A DNA stretch of 44,510 nucleotides, from contig NZ_JACVUP010000027.1 of assembly GCF_016625195.1 (NCBI RefSeq), positions 1-44,510 on the forward strand, written 5' to 3'. Origin of the DNA: Erwinia sp. S63. GTDB taxonomy: Bacteria; Pseudomonadota; Gammaproteobacteria; Enterobacterales; Enterobacteriaceae. This document shows positions 1 to 8,781 of the stretch, one piece after another (position 1 is the stretch's first letter; every line of letters begins with the position of its first letter). Position numbers and translations under genes: made by a program. The notes beneath the pieces are model-generated. The model was not told the DNA's origin, made no database searches, and was given only the letters and a program-made list of their open reading frames with translations.

Positions 1-50
1 CGACCCCCACCATGTCAAGGTGGTGCTCTAACCAACTGAGCTAAGAGCGC
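1..50 (-). tRNA. tRNA-Val (anticodon GAC), partial at left edge
   Basis: Read on the minus strand, the segment starts GCGCTCTTAGCTCAGTTGG and continues with a D arm, then an anticodon stem-loop with GAC in the loop (CTTGACATG), then the start of the variable loop. The T arm and acceptor 3' half lie outside the window. GAC decodes GUC/GUU valine codons. In E. coli the valV-valW tRNA pair lies next to mdtK, which agrees with the gene to the right. Confidence 0.93.
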
Positions 51-80
51 AACATACTGTCAGGGCGACAGCGGGGACGA

Positions 81-109
81 ATATTAACGGCAGGCCGCGA
101 TGCTGGCAA
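81..109 (-). promoter_or_regulatory. sigma-70 promoter of the tRNA-Val transcript
   Basis: On the minus strand a -35 hexamer TTGCCA (104-109) and a -10 hexamer TAATAT (81-86) are separated by exactly 17 bases. The -10 is followed by a GC-rich stretch (TCGTCCCCGC), the discriminator type seen at stringently controlled stable-RNA promoters. The mature tRNA 5' end at 50 lies about 30 bases downstream. Confidence 0.7.
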
Positions 110-204
110 GGGAAAAAATGATTTTCCATGACGACTGACCAGCATCTGTGCGACCCGCTGTTTTTTTAGGCATTGCAGGGGCAAATAACGGCCTGTTCAG
201 CCAC

Positions 205-1578
205 TTAGCGAGCCGCGCGCGCCAGAATCACCTGAGACGGCAAACGTTGTAATCGACGAATGCGCCAAATCATCATCACGGCGGCAGACGTCAGGCCGAC
301 AATAAATCCGCACCAGAATCCCGCCGGACCGAGTTGCGGTACCACCCAGTCGGTCAGCGCCAGAATATAACCCACCGGTAAACCCAGCACCCAATAGGCA
401 ACCAGAGTAATAAAGAAGATGGAACGCGTATCCTTATAGCCGCGCAGAATTCCGCTGCCAATGACCTGAATCGAATCTGAGAACTGATAGATAGCGGCGA
501 GCAGCATCAGCTGAGCGGCCAGCGTAATCACCTCTGGATTGGCGGTATACAGTGCTGCGATATGTTCACGGAAGGTGATGGTAAAAATCGCGGTGACGGC
601 GGCCATGCTGATTCCGACACCTTGTCCGGTCCATGCCGCCACACGCGCCTGTTCCGTCGAACCTTGCCCAAGCCGATAGCCGACGCGGATGGTGGTCGCG
701 ACGCCGAGTGACAGCGGCAGAACGAACATCAGCGAGCTGAAGTTGAGTGCAATCTGATGGCCCGCGACTTTGACGATCCCCAATGGCGATACCAGCAGTG
801 CCACCACCGCAAACAAGGTGACCTCAAAGAACAGTGCCAGCGCCACCGGTAACCCGAGGTTAAAAAGCCGAGACAAGATGACGCGTGAGGGCGGTGACCA
901 GCGGCTGTTCATGCGAATATCGCGCATGCTCGCCATGCGTTTCAGCCAGAAGCGCATCACCATAAACATCACCCAGTACACCGAGGCGGTGGCAACACCA
1001 CATCCTACCCCGCCCAGAGCCGGCATACCGAAATGACCATAAATGAAGACGTAGTTCAGCGGAATGTTAACCAGCAAGCCTAAAAAACCCAACAGCATCG
1101 CCGGCTTGGTTTTTGATAAACCTTCGCACTGATTACGCGCCACCTGGAAGAACAGGTAGCCGGGCGCACCCCACAGTAATGCATGGAGATAGCCTTCGGC
1201 TTTAGCCGCCAGTTGCGGATCGATATCGTGCATGGCATGAATCAAATAGCCGGCATTCCACAACACCACCATGATCAGCAATGCGACGGCCAGTGCCAGC
1301 CAGTAACCCTGACGCACTTGTTCCGCGATGCGTTCGCGGCGTCCTGAACCGTTGAATTGCGCAACGGTGGGCGTCAACGCCAGCAGAAGACCATGACCAA
1401 ACAGAATGGCGGGAAGCCAGATAGAGGTGCCGACAGCAACGGCGGCCATATCCGTGGCGCTCACCGCACCGGCCATAATGGTATCCACAAAACCCATCGC
1501 CGTCTGAGCCACCTGAGCAAGGATGACCGGGATCGCGAGGGCCAGCAATTGACGCGCTTCTGTTAAATACTTCTGCAC
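205..1578 (-). CDS. mdtK: MATE-family multidrug efflux transporter MdtK (NorM)
   Basis: Inner-membrane antiporter of the MATE family that exports cationic drugs and dyes in exchange for sodium or protons. The 457-residue product matches E. coli MdtK in length and shows the 12-helix, two-half MATE layout. It starts MQKYLTEARQLLALAIPVIL and has the family stretch VARNQCEGL near residue 150. The start codon is GTG, as in E. coli, because no ATG precedes the conserved MQKY segment. The gene is divergent from ribE across about 200 bases and sits beside tRNA-Val, as in E. coli. Function is inferred from family and synteny. Confidence 0.95.
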   Translation of the reverse strand: MQKYLTEARQLLALAIPVILAQVAQTAMGFVDTIMAGAVSATDMAAVAVGTSIWLPAILFGHGLLLALTPTVAQFNGSGRRERIAEQVRQGYWLALAVALLIMVVLWNAGYLIHAMHDIDPQLAAKAEGYLHALLWGAPGYLFFQVARNQCEGLSKTKPAMLLGFLGLLVNIPLNYVFIYGHFGMPALGGVGCGVATASVYWVMFMVMRFWLKRMASMRDIRMNSRWSPPSRVILSRLFNLGLPVALALFFEVTLFAVVALLVSPLGIVKVAGHQIALNFSSLMFVLPLSLGVATTIRVGYRLGQGSTEQARVAAWTGQGVGISMAAVTAIFTITFREHIAALYTANPEVITLAAQLMLLAAIYQFSDSIQVIGSGILRGYKDTRSIFFITLVAYWVLGLPVGYILALTDWVVPQLGPAGFWCGFIVGLTSAAVMMIWRIRRLQRLPSQVILARAAR

Positions 1579-1776
1579 GTAACACCTGCTTAAATTAAGA
1601 AGAGAAGAGGGGAGATATCCCCAAAGAATGCGCGGCTAGTGTAGCGGTAGCGCTGCGTTCCACCAAACTTTGATCGCATTTTGTTAAGTTAATTGTGTAA
1701 AGTTTGAACTCCGGCAAATTAAACCGCGCTGCTCAAGCTGTGATAAACTGACGCAAACTTCGCAGAGGCTGAGAGT

Positions 1777-2427
1777 ATGTTTACTGGAATTGTGCAGGGC
1801 ACGGCCGAAATTATCGCCGTAGAAGAAAAAGAGTTGTTTCGTACCCATATCGTACGTCTGCCGGAAGAACTTTTACCGGGATTAGCGTTGGGCGCCTCGG
1901 TGGCGCACAACGGCTGCTGCCTGACGGTGACGGCGATTGAGGGCGATCGCGTGAGCTTCGACCTTATCAAAGAAACCCTGCGCATTACCAACCTGGGTGA
2001 ATTAGCGGTTGGCGATGTGGTGAATATTGAGCGCGCGGCGAAGTTCAGTGATGAAATTGGCGGACATTTAATGTCTGGCCATATTATGACCACAGCAGAA
2101 ATCTGCAAAATCATCCAGTCTGAAAATAACCGTGAAGTGTGGTTTAAATTACAGGATGCTTCTCAGATCAAATATATCCTGCATAAAGGTTTCGTCGGTA
2201 TCGATGGCATCAGCCTGACCGTGGGTGACGTCACTAAAAGCAAATTCTGTGTGCACCTGATTCCGGAAACCCTGGAGCGCACCACGCTGGGTGCGAAAAA
2301 ACTGGGGCACAAAGTGAACATTGAGATCGATCCCCATACTCAGGCGATTGTCGAGACGGTGGAACGCGTTTTGGCCCAACGTGAAGCCGCGGCTATCGCG
2401 CTGGCGCAAGCCGCAGACGCTGAGTAA
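1777..2427 (+). CDS. ribE: Riboflavin synthase, alpha chain
   Basis: Cytoplasmic enzyme that dismutates two 6,7-dimethyl-8-ribityllumazine molecules to riboflavin and a pyrimidinedione, the last step of riboflavin synthesis. The 216-residue protein has two lumazine-binding beta-barrel repeats: MFTGIVQG opens the first, and the second follows the GGHLMSGHI stretch around residue 95. A C-terminal trimerisation helix (ETVERVLAQREAAAIALAQ) follows. The length is close to the usual 213. No FMN riboswitch is visible in the short leader. A strong hairpin terminator follows the stop. The E. coli gene is also called ribC. Confidence 0.96.
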   Translation: MFTGIVQGTAEIIAVEEKELFRTHIVRLPEELLPGLALGASVAHNGCCLTVTAIEGDRVSFDLIKETLRITNLGELAVGDVVNIERAAKFSDEIGGHLMSGHIMTTAEICKIIQSENNREVWFKLQDASQIKYILHKGFVGIDGISLTVGDVTKSKFCVHLIPETLERTTLGAKKLGHKVNIEIDPHTQAIVETVERVLAQREAAAIALAQAADAE

Positions 2428-2435
2428 TCCAATAA

Positions 2436-2459
2436 AAAAAGGCGCCGCGGCGCCTTTTT
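2436..2459. terminator. Bidirectional terminator between ribE and cfa
   Basis: An A-run leads into the stem GGCGCC/GGCGCC with a two-base centre and then a T-run (AAAAAGGCGCCGCGGCGCCT then TTTT). It lies 9 bases past the ribE stop and 17 bases past the cfa stop on the other strand, so it can end both convergent transcripts. Confidence 0.9.
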
Positions 2460-2475
2460 AAATTCTTATCCTTGA

Positions 2476-3624
2476 TTACCGTGCAACGCGTAAACCACCT
2501 TCTTTACCGCGACTGAATACCACCTGCCACAATTGGATGTCACGCGCGCGAAAAGCGCCGGCGCAAGCATTGAGATAATAACTAAACATCCGTTTGAAGC
2601 GATCGCCGTATTTTTCTTCCAGTTGCGGCCAGGTCTTCTGGAATCGTTCATGCCATGCCATCAGGGTGGTGTCATAATCCGCACCAAAATTATGCCAGTC
2701 TTCCATAATAAAATGCTTCTCGCTGGCATCAGCAATTTGACGCACAGACGGTAAACACCCGTTGGGGAAGATATATTTATCAATCCAGGGATCCACATTC
2801 ATATCGGTGGTGATGGCACCAATGGTGTGCAGTAAAAATATGCCGTCTGGTTTGAGATTGCGATCGGCAACGTCAAAATAAGTGGCATAGTTTTTCGGCC
2901 CCACGTGTTCGAACATGCCGACTGATACAATGCGATCGAACTGCAAATTCAAATCACGGTAATCCTGCAGCAAAATAGTCACGTCCAGCCCTTCACAGCG
3001 CTGCTGGGCTAACTTTTGCTGCTCAGCCGAAATGGTGACGCCATGCACTTTGACGCCATAATTGCGCGCGGCAAATTCAGCCAGTCCGCCCCAGCCGCAG
3101 CCGATATCCAGCAACGTCATGCCGGGTTCAAGCTGCAATTTACGGCAGATCATATCCAGCTTGGCATACTGAGCCTGTTCCAGTGTTTCAGCGTCTTTCC
3201 AGTAACCGCAGGAGTACTGCATAAAGGGGTCGAGCATCAGTGAAAAAAGATCGTTACCGAGATCGTAATGTTCTTTCCCGACAATCCAGGCGCGTTTCTT
3301 AGACTGTAAATTGGTTAAACGCGCAGCCGCAATACGCAAGGTATCTTTAAAATGACGTGGGAGTTGTTTATCCAGATGTTGTTGCAGAACGCGATGGAAA
3401 AAGACATCCAATTGTTCGCATTCCCACCAGCCATCCATATAACTTTCACCCAGACCTAGCGATCCTTCCTGCAAAACACGTTTAAAAAAATCCGGATGCT
3501 TGACCTGAATATCCCAGGGGCGTGTGCCATTGACTGCAACATCAGCGCGTTCCAGTAATTCGTTGACGATGCGAAACCAGTGGTTTTCTTCAAGGCTCAC
3601 TTCTTCTATACACGATGAACTCAT
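2476..3624 (-). CDS. cfa: Cyclopropane-fatty-acyl-phospholipid synthase
   Basis: Transfers a methylene group from S-adenosylmethionine to the double bond of unsaturated phospholipid acyl chains, hardening membranes in stationary phase and acid stress. The 382-residue protein has the N-terminal lipid-binding region (GSLGLGESYMDGWWE), the SAM-binding motif LDIGCGWGG near residue 170, and the family segments YSCGYW and GMFEHVG. The ATG at 3624 was chosen because it gives MSSSCIEEVS, the E. coli start, and follows a GGAG ribosome site. A longer frame up to 3699 exists but has no family match. It is convergent with ribE. Confidence 0.96.
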   Translation of the reverse strand: MSSSCIEEVSLEENHWFRIVNELLERADVAVNGTRPWDIQVKHPDFFKRVLQEGSLGLGESYMDGWWECEQLDVFFHRVLQQHLDKQLPRHFKDTLRIAAARLTNLQSKKRAWIVGKEHYDLGNDLFSLMLDPFMQYSCGYWKDAETLEQAQYAKLDMICRKLQLEPGMTLLDIGCGWGGLAEFAARNYGVKVHGVTISAEQQKLAQQRCEGLDVTILLQDYRDLNLQFDRIVSVGMFEHVGPKNYATYFDVADRNLKPDGIFLLHTIGAITTDMNVDPWIDKYIFPNGCLPSVRQIADASEKHFIMEDWHNFGADYDTTLMAWHERFQKTWPQLEEKYGDRFKRMFSYYLNACAGAFRARDIQLWQVVFSRGKEGGLRVAR

Positions 3625-3933
3625 AGCTTCTCCATCACCCTTCCGATTTGAACCTGTGGAAATAATAGTCAATTTCCTAAGGCCTGTGAGAGAACTCACG
3701 GAAAATCCGTGCGCCAGATATCCGACGTTTTACAGAGGTATGAATCTGAATAGAAATGTCTGGCACCAATCAGGAGAGGAAGATCGTGCAGACGCCATCC
3801 CAGCGACAGAGTCGCTTAAAATTAATGCAATTATGTTATTGATTTGTTGCAGAAATGCTGACCCACTGAGTATATGCTCACGTGGGTCAATATTCAACGA
3901 GTTATCGTTAGTTTGCTAACGATAATCGTTGCA
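3625..3933. other. Leader of cfa and gene-free gap to punC
   Basis: A gene-free stretch of 309 bases. On the minus strand a TTGACT hexamer lies about 35 bases before the cfa ATG without a convincing -10. A small hairpin CACGGA-AAA-TCCGTG sits at 3697-3711 in the probable cfa leader. In E. coli cfa has a long sRNA-controlled leader, but no sRNA target could be identified here. The punC-proximal end holds a palindrome listed separately. No further coding signal was seen. Confidence 0.4.
3902..3925. terminator. Palindrome just past the punC stop, possible weak terminator
   Basis: TTATCGTTAG and CTAACGATAA form a perfect 10-bp stem around a TTTG loop, 8 bases beyond the punC stop. There is no T-run after it on either strand. 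It may therefore be an mRNA 3'-end stabiliser or a protein site rather than an intrinsic terminator. Confidence 0.4.
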
Positions 3934-5136
3934 TCAGTGATTATCTTCGCAGGGACGGGAGGTGTGAGCAATATCACTTTGTGCGTTTAGGCTGCGTTGC
4001 CAAATGAAGCCAGCCCAGGCCAGCACCACAGTGGCGACCATCACCAGTGTGGTGTTGTAGAGCGCCTGTTGTAATCCGGCAGAGACCAACAGGCTGGCGA
4101 TAAAGCACAAACCCAGTTGCAGCAGATTTTGCAAACCCGCGGCCTTGCCCGTGGCGTGCGGAAAGGGCGCTAATGCGCTGGAAACCACAATCGGGTAGAT
4201 GGCGCCATTGGCCAGTGCCATGCCACAGAAAGGCAGCAGCAGAGCAATCAACGAAGGCGCGGGCAACATTGCCACGACAAACAGACTTAATATGCTCAGG
4301 CTGTAAAGCACCAACAGCCACGGCAGCAGTTGCGATCCTTGATATCGGCTCAGCATCGCGCGGCAACCAAAGCCACCAATCAAAAACGCGATGGTTTGCG
4401 GAATATAGCTCAGACCAATATCGGCGGGAGTTAAACCCGCAGACGCCAGGATAAACGGCGAACCGGTTAGCCAGGCAAAGAAACTGGCAGAACAGGCAGA
4501 GTAGATCAGCACGTTGCCGCTGTAGACACGCGTGGAGAGCAGATTCAGCCAGCCGGGTTGCGGAGTATTATCTCCTTTAGCTTTTTTAGGTGCAGCAAGC
4601 TGCAGCGTGCCGATGACCAGCAGCACGGCAATGATCGTCAGTACGACAAAGATACTGCGCCAGTGGAAATGGCCCATCAGCCATGCACCTAACAAAGGTG
4701 CCAGCGCGGGAGAAAGAGCAACCAGTGGCATTATGGTAGCAAAAACTTTGTTGGCCTGGGCTTTGGGGTAGCGATCGACCACCAGTGCCTGCCAGCTGAC
4801 CGCGGCGGCGCACACGCCCACCGCCTGCACAAAGCGCAGGGCCAGCATCATATTGACGTCCGTCACCCATACCATCCCCAGGCAACCCAGGGCGAAAATC
4901 GTCAAACCTGCCAATAAAATCGGTTTACGGCCAAAGCGATCTGACAACGGCCCCCAGAATACCTGGGCGCAGGCAAAACCACCGAGAAACAGACTGAGGC
5001 TGGCGCTGATGGTGCCCGGCGCGGTGGCGAAGTCACGCTGCATATCGCCAAAAGCAGGCAGATACATATCCGTAGCGAGGAAGCCGAGCATGCTGAGCAC
5101 GGCAAGATAGGGCATAAATCCTTTTGACGACAACAT
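3934..5136 (-). CDS. punC: MFS purine-nucleoside efflux transporter PunC
   Basis: Inner-membrane 12-helix major facilitator transporter of the Bcr/CflA drug-resistance group. In E. coli PunC (formerly YdhC) handles purine nucleosides and is activated by PunR. The sequence shows the MFS loop motif GPLSDRFGRKP near residue 68 and the strongly conserved SFFAWLTGSPFILA and LSYIPQTIAFLIGG stretches. The ATG at 5136 was preferred over 5148 because MLSSKGFMPYLAVLSMLGF then aligns residue for residue with the E. coli start. The gene is divergent from its probable regulator gene punR. Confidence 0.92.
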   Translation of the reverse strand: MLSSKGFMPYLAVLSMLGFLATDMYLPAFGDMQRDFATAPGTISASLSLFLGGFACAQVFWGPLSDRFGRKPILLAGLTIFALGCLGMVWVTDVNMMLALRFVQAVGVCAAAVSWQALVVDRYPKAQANKVFATIMPLVALSPALAPLLGAWLMGHFHWRSIFVVLTIIAVLLVIGTLQLAAPKKAKGDNTPQPGWLNLLSTRVYSGNVLIYSACSASFFAWLTGSPFILASAGLTPADIGLSYIPQTIAFLIGGFGCRAMLSRYQGSQLLPWLLVLYSLSILSLFVVAMLPAPSLIALLLPFCGMALANGAIYPIVVSSALAPFPHATGKAAGLQNLLQLGLCFIASLLVSAGLQQALYNTTLVMVATVVLAWAGFIWQRSLNAQSDIAHTSRPCEDNH

Positions 5137-5244
5137 AGTGATTCTCATTGGCAGATTGAACGCCGGGGAGTGTAAAAGAGTGCGTCATTCTTTGTGAAAC
5201 GCTAATATTTGCGCAGTGCTGTTAAAAATTTTGAAGGCAAAATT

Positions 5245-6156
5245 ATGTGGTCTGAGTATGCGCTGGAAGTGGTTGATGCGGTCGCGCGCAATGGTAGTTT
5301 CAGCGCGGCTGCGCAGGAATTACATCGCGTGCCCTCTGCCGTCAGCTATACGGTGCGCCAGCTGGAAACCTGGCTGGCGGTGCCGTTGTTTGAGCGTCAG
5401 CACCGTGAGGTGGTGTTAACTCCGGCGGGCGAGCATTTTGTGCGGGAAGGACGATCTGTTATCAAAAAAATGCTGGCAACCCGCAGGCAGTGTCAGCAAC
5501 TGGCGAATGGCTGGCGCGGACAGCTCAGTATTGCCGTGGATTGTATTGTGAAACCCCAGCGTACCCGACAACTGGTAAAGGACTTTTACCGTCATTTCCC
5601 GGATATGGAATTGATCATCAGTTACGAGGTATTTAACGGGGTATGGGATGCCTTAGCCGACGGGCGGGTAGATGTGGCGATTGGCGCCACCCAGGCGATC
5701 CCTGTGGGTGGACGCTTTGCCTTTCAGGATATGGGTGCCCTCAACTGGCGTTGTGTGGTCAGTCCCGACCATCCTCTGGCCGCGAGTACCGATCTCAATG
5801 AAGAAGCGTTGCGTGCGTGGCCATCGCTGGTGCTGGAAGATACGTCCCGCGCATTACCGAGACGCATGACCTGGACGCTGGATAATCAGCGACGTCTGGT
5901 GGTGCCAGAGTGGGAAACAGGGATGGATTGTTTGCAGGCGGGATTGTGCGTGGGCATGGTGCCAGGCCACCTGGCGCGGCCATTATTGGATAGGGGTGCG
6001 TTGGTCGAGCTATCACTGCCGCAGCCGTTTCCGGAAAGTCCCTGCTGCGTCAGTTGGTCAGAACAGCGTGCGTCACCCGCGCTGGAGTGGTTACTCGCCT
6101 ATCTTGGCGATGCTGAAACGCTGAACCACGAGTGGCTCAGCGAAAATCAGCTTTAA
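5245..6156 (+). CDS. punR: LysR-type transcriptional regulator PunR
   Basis: DNA-binding activator of punC in E. coli (formerly YdhB). The 303-residue protein has a winged helix-turn-helix at residues 1-60 (MWSEYALEVVDAVARNGSFS then AAAQELHRVPSAVSYTVRQL), followed by a LysR substrate-binding domain. The ATG at 5245 follows GAAGG and gives the E. coli start MWSEY. An upstream in-frame extension to 5209 has no family support. Divergence from punC is the usual arrangement for a LysR regulator and its target. Its stop codon overlaps the stop of purR on the other strand. Confidence 0.93.
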   Translation: MWSEYALEVVDAVARNGSFSAAAQELHRVPSAVSYTVRQLETWLAVPLFERQHREVVLTPAGEHFVREGRSVIKKMLATRRQCQQLANGWRGQLSIAVDCIVKPQRTRQLVKDFYRHFPDMELIISYEVFNGVWDALADGRVDVAIGATQAIPVGGRFAFQDMGALNWRCVVSPDHPLAASTDLNEEALRAWPSLVLEDTSRALPRRMTWTLDNQRRLVVPEWETGMDCLQAGLCVGMVPGHLARPLLDRGALVELSLPQPFPESPCCVSWSEQRASPALEWLLAYLGDAETLNHEWLSENQL

Positions 6157-7178
6157 CGACGGTAATCACGGAACGGGCCGTCCGCCACGGATCGCCGCTC
6201 AATCAGTGTTGGCTGGACCTCAATAGTTTGCGGCTCTTCACGTTTGCTGGTGATGCGATCCAGCAGCATTTCCAGCGCTTTTTTGCCCAACTCCGCTTTC
6301 GGCTGGTGAACTGTGGTGAGCGCAGGGGTGAAGTAGCGCGCGTTGCGCACGTTATCATAGCCAATTACGGAGATGTCCTGCGGCACGCGCAGTCCCATCT
6401 CATCGGCGGCACAGATCGCGCCCATCGCCATGATATCGCCACCGCAGAACACAGCAGTTGGACGCTGTTTCTGATTGAGGATTTGCTGCATCGCCTGATA
6501 ACCCGATTCTGGCTCGAAGTCGCCCTGAACCACCCATTCCGGACGCACGGTCACGCCGGCTTCGCTCATCGCTTGCAGGAAGCCCGCATGACGACCGCCG
6601 CCGGTGTTGCGCTCCATTTGACCCGGAATCGCACCGATATCCCGGTGGCCACGCTCGATAAGGTAGCGTCCGGCCAGGTAACCACCCTGGAAGGCGTTAT
6701 CCTGCACGGTATCGGTGAAGTCGCCGCGTGAGGCGCCCCAGTCCATCACTACCATCGGAATATTGCGGTTCTCTTCCAGCATCTGCAGCAGATCGTCAGG
6801 ATACTCAGAGCACATCACCAACAGACCATCAACGCGCTTTTGCGCCATCATTGACAGGTAAGCGCGCTGCTTTTGCAGATCGTTATGTGCGTTACCCAGA
6901 ATTAAGGTGTAACCGCGCTCGAAACAGTGGTTCTCAACCGCTTCAATAATTTCGGCAAAGTAGGGTGCTTCGCTGGAAGTGGCTAACAGTCCCAGCGTTT
7001 TGGTGTGATTCACCTTCAAACTGCGCGCAACGGCGCTCGGCGAATAGTGCAGCTCTTTAATCGCTTCCCATACGGCGTTACGCGTTTCCTCTGCGACAAA
7101 ACGCGTTTTGTTGATGACATGCGAAACGGTGGTGGTAGATACACCCGCGCGTTTCGCTACATCTTTAATTGTTGCCAT
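6153..7178 (-). CDS. purR: LacI-family purine repressor PurR
   Basis: Represses purine and pyrimidine nucleotide synthesis genes when bound to hypoxanthine or guanine. The 341-residue product equals E. coli PurR in length. It has the LacI helix-turn-helix at residues 1-25 (MATIKDVAKRAGVSTTTVSH), a hinge helix around SPSAVARSLK, and a periplasmic-binding-protein-like effector domain. The ATG at 7178 was chosen because MATIKDVAK is the invariant start; the open frame continues upstream without homology. A PurR-like box lies about 46-61 bases upstream, consistent with autorepression. Confidence 0.97.
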   Translation of the reverse strand: MATIKDVAKRAGVSTTTVSHVINKTRFVAEETRNAVWEAIKELHYSPSAVARSLKVNHTKTLGLLATSSEAPYFAEIIEAVENHCFERGYTLILGNAHNDLQKQRAYLSMMAQKRVDGLLVMCSEYPDDLLQMLEENRNIPMVVMDWGASRGDFTDTVQDNAFQGGYLAGRYLIERGHRDIGAIPGQMERNTGGGRHAGFLQAMSEAGVTVRPEWVVQGDFEPESGYQAMQQILNQKQRPTAVFCGGDIMAMGAICAADEMGLRVPQDISVIGYDNVRNARYFTPALTTVHQPKAELGKKALEMLLDRITSKREEPQTIEVQPTLIERRSVADGPFRDYRR

Positions 7179-7223
7179 GAAAAAGGTACTCCCCGGCTTA
7201 TCGCAACTTACTGATAAGTATAT

Positions 7224-7239
7224 TGTTAAACGTTTGCGT
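7224..7239. promoter_or_regulatory. Candidate PurR operator upstream of purR
   Basis: TGTTAAACGTTTGCGT matches 12 of 16 positions of the palindromic PurR consensus ACGCAAACGTTTGCGT. The centre and right half are perfect; only the outer four bases of the left half differ. The position upstream of purR fits the autoregulation known in E. coli. Confidence 0.6.
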
Positions 7240-7452
7240 CTGCGAAGGGTTTTATGCCCTAAAATGGGGGGCAAATCTGCCGTTTCAGGCAGGGAAAATC
7301 ACTTCAGCAGGCTGTAAATACAGCATGCGCAAAATCAGTTGCGCAACGAAAGGCGGCGATTCTAGCAAGCCAGCGCGGATAACACGAGATTTTTGCCCAC
7401 CGCTGTGCGAAAATTGTTTTAACCCTAATAAATGTGTGACTAAGGAGTAGTG

Positions 7453-7542
7453 ATGAGTACAGATTTAAAGCTGGCGCTAATGACCACGGTTGGCGCACTG
7501 TTGATGATTATTGCGTTTAGCTTCACAGCCATTCTTCATTAA
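7453..7542 (+). CDS. cydH: CydH (YnhF), small cytochrome bd-I subunit, 29 aa
   Basis: A 29-codon gene. The protein starts MSTDLKLALMTT and is a single hydrophobic helix ending ILH. It has the same length and start (MSTDLK) as E. coli YnhF, the small subunit CydH of cytochrome bd-I oxidase, which also lies beside purR. A strong ribosome site TAAGGAG is 5 bases before the ATG, and a terminator follows 20 bases after the stop. The hydrophobic core differs from E. coli, as expected for a single-helix protein. Its role in the oxidase is taken from the family. Confidence 0.85.
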   Translation: MSTDLKLALMTTVGALLMIIAFSFTAILH

Positions 7543-7560
7543 TACAAAACGCATCAATAA

Positions 7561-7597
7561 AAAAAGCCGGCACTGATTAAGCGTCCGGCTTTTTTTG
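7561..7597. terminator. Bidirectional terminator between cydH and mepH
   Basis: The stem AAAAAGCCGG/CCGGCTTTTT around a loop of about 14 bases is followed by more T. It lies between convergent cydH and mepH. A second short hairpin GTGGCTAAGCCAC follows immediately. Confidence 0.85.
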
Positions 7598-7626
7598 TGG
7601 CTAAGCCACAGGGAGTTGCGCAACAA

Positions 7627-8415
7627 CTAGCGAATGGTTTTTGGTGTCATCATACGGCGCGCACCGACATAGTGTTTCAGCCAGTAGTCTTCGCCCAATG
7701 CGCTAATCTGGATGTCTTTACCGGTGCGGGGTGACTGAATAAATTTACCGTTGCCGAGGTAAACGCCCACATGATCGGCAGTCCCGCGATTATTGATGCG
7801 GAAGAACACCAAATCACCTTTCTCCAGCATCTCACGCTTAATGGGTGCGGCATCGTGCAGGTGATACATCTCATTCGCCGTGCGCGGGAATTTGTATTTT
7901 ACGAGATCTTTATAGGCATACCACACCAGACCACTGCAATCGAAACCGGTGTGTGGCGAAGTGCCGCCCCACTGATAAGGTTTACCCAGCTGGCCCATCA
8001 ACTTCGTCATCGCGGTTTCGCGTGCTTTCTGATAGCGCAGGCGGTGAGATTTACTCATCTTGATGCCGGTCAGCCCCTGAATTTCATCATCCACCTCAGG
8101 GGACTTTTTCGCGAGGCGTTGATGGCCATACTTTTTCAAAGGCGACTTCAGCAGGGATTTCTTGCGGCTGGATTTGTTTAAGGCGGTTTCGGTCTTACTC
8201 TGCTTTTTCAGCTTTAGCTTCTGCACGGTAGTCGTCAGGCGAGACTTTTTAGCCGTTGTTTTAACCGGGCGTCGCTTGCGGCGCTCATCTTCGCGCGCAC
8301 TTTTTTTCTCGGCGTTATGCAAACTGGCATTAATCGGGGCATGCTGCGAAGCAGAAGCCACGTTAAAAAACAGTTGCGCAAAAGCCAGTATGAAAAGCGT
8401 AATCAGTAAACGCAT
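7627..8415 (-). CDS. mepH: NlpC/P60 murein DD-endopeptidase MepH
   Basis: Periplasmic enzyme that cuts peptidoglycan cross-links to allow wall growth. With the ATG at 8415 the protein starts MRLLITLFILAFAQLFFNVA, a clear signal peptide. A very Lys/Arg-rich low-complexity linker follows to about residue 110. The NlpC/P60 domain then has the catalytic Cys in FDCSGLVWYAY and the His in TADHVGVYLGNG. The C-terminus YVGARRMMTPK matches E. coli MepH (YdhO). An upstream in-frame start at 8481 is possible but would bury the signal peptide. It is divergent from grxD. Confidence 0.93.
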   Translation of the reverse strand: MRLLITLFILAFAQLFFNVASASQHAPINASLHNAEKKSAREDERRKRRPVKTTAKKSRLTTTVQKLKLKKQSKTETALNKSSRKKSLLKSPLKKYGHQRLAKKSPEVDDEIQGLTGIKMSKSHRLRYQKARETAMTKLMGQLGKPYQWGGTSPHTGFDCSGLVWYAYKDLVKYKFPRTANEMYHLHDAAPIKREMLEKGDLVFFRINNRGTADHVGVYLGNGKFIQSPRTGKDIQISALGEDYWLKHYVGARRMMTPKTIR

Positions 8416-8781
8416 AGTCCGGTACAGGTTAAGCAGTCTGGCAAAAAGCAGGCTGCGGCAGAGTAAGAGAAATCTGATCAACGATCAGCGCCGAAGCAAT
8501 TCTAATCCACTTTTTTTCCAAAAGGTAAGGCCTTTTTCTATTAATCTGTTACCAGGTAGATAATGTCGCTAAATTGAGCGATTTCAGCTGTTTAACGCAG
8601 CGAAATTATTGCTAATTATTAATTTGTTCATGCTTACTAATGATAGGAAAATGTTATCTGTGCGGTCAGAACTTAACAAACATGGCGATCAGCAGGTCGG
8701 TAACGCAAAATCCCGTTTTCAGTGCGGGGCTGAAGTCGCTACAATAAACAAACACGAAGTGAAGGATTAAGGAAGGCAATA
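8416..8781. other. Divergent mepH-grxD intergenic region
   Basis: 366 bases without a gene, AT-rich in 8560-8660. A -10-like TACAAT at 8740-8745 probably serves grxD, though no good -35 is seen. In E. coli sodB and ydhP lie on the other side of mepH, between it and purR; neither is here. No Fur box of convincing quality was found. Confidence 0.4.

Noticed and set aside
1579..1776. FMN riboswitch before ribE
   Set aside because: The leader is too short, and the conserved RFN stems are not visible; E. coli ribE also lacks one.
8560..8660. AT-rich stretch before grxD checked for a Fur box
   Set aside because: No segment approaches the GATAAT-type inverted repeat well enough.
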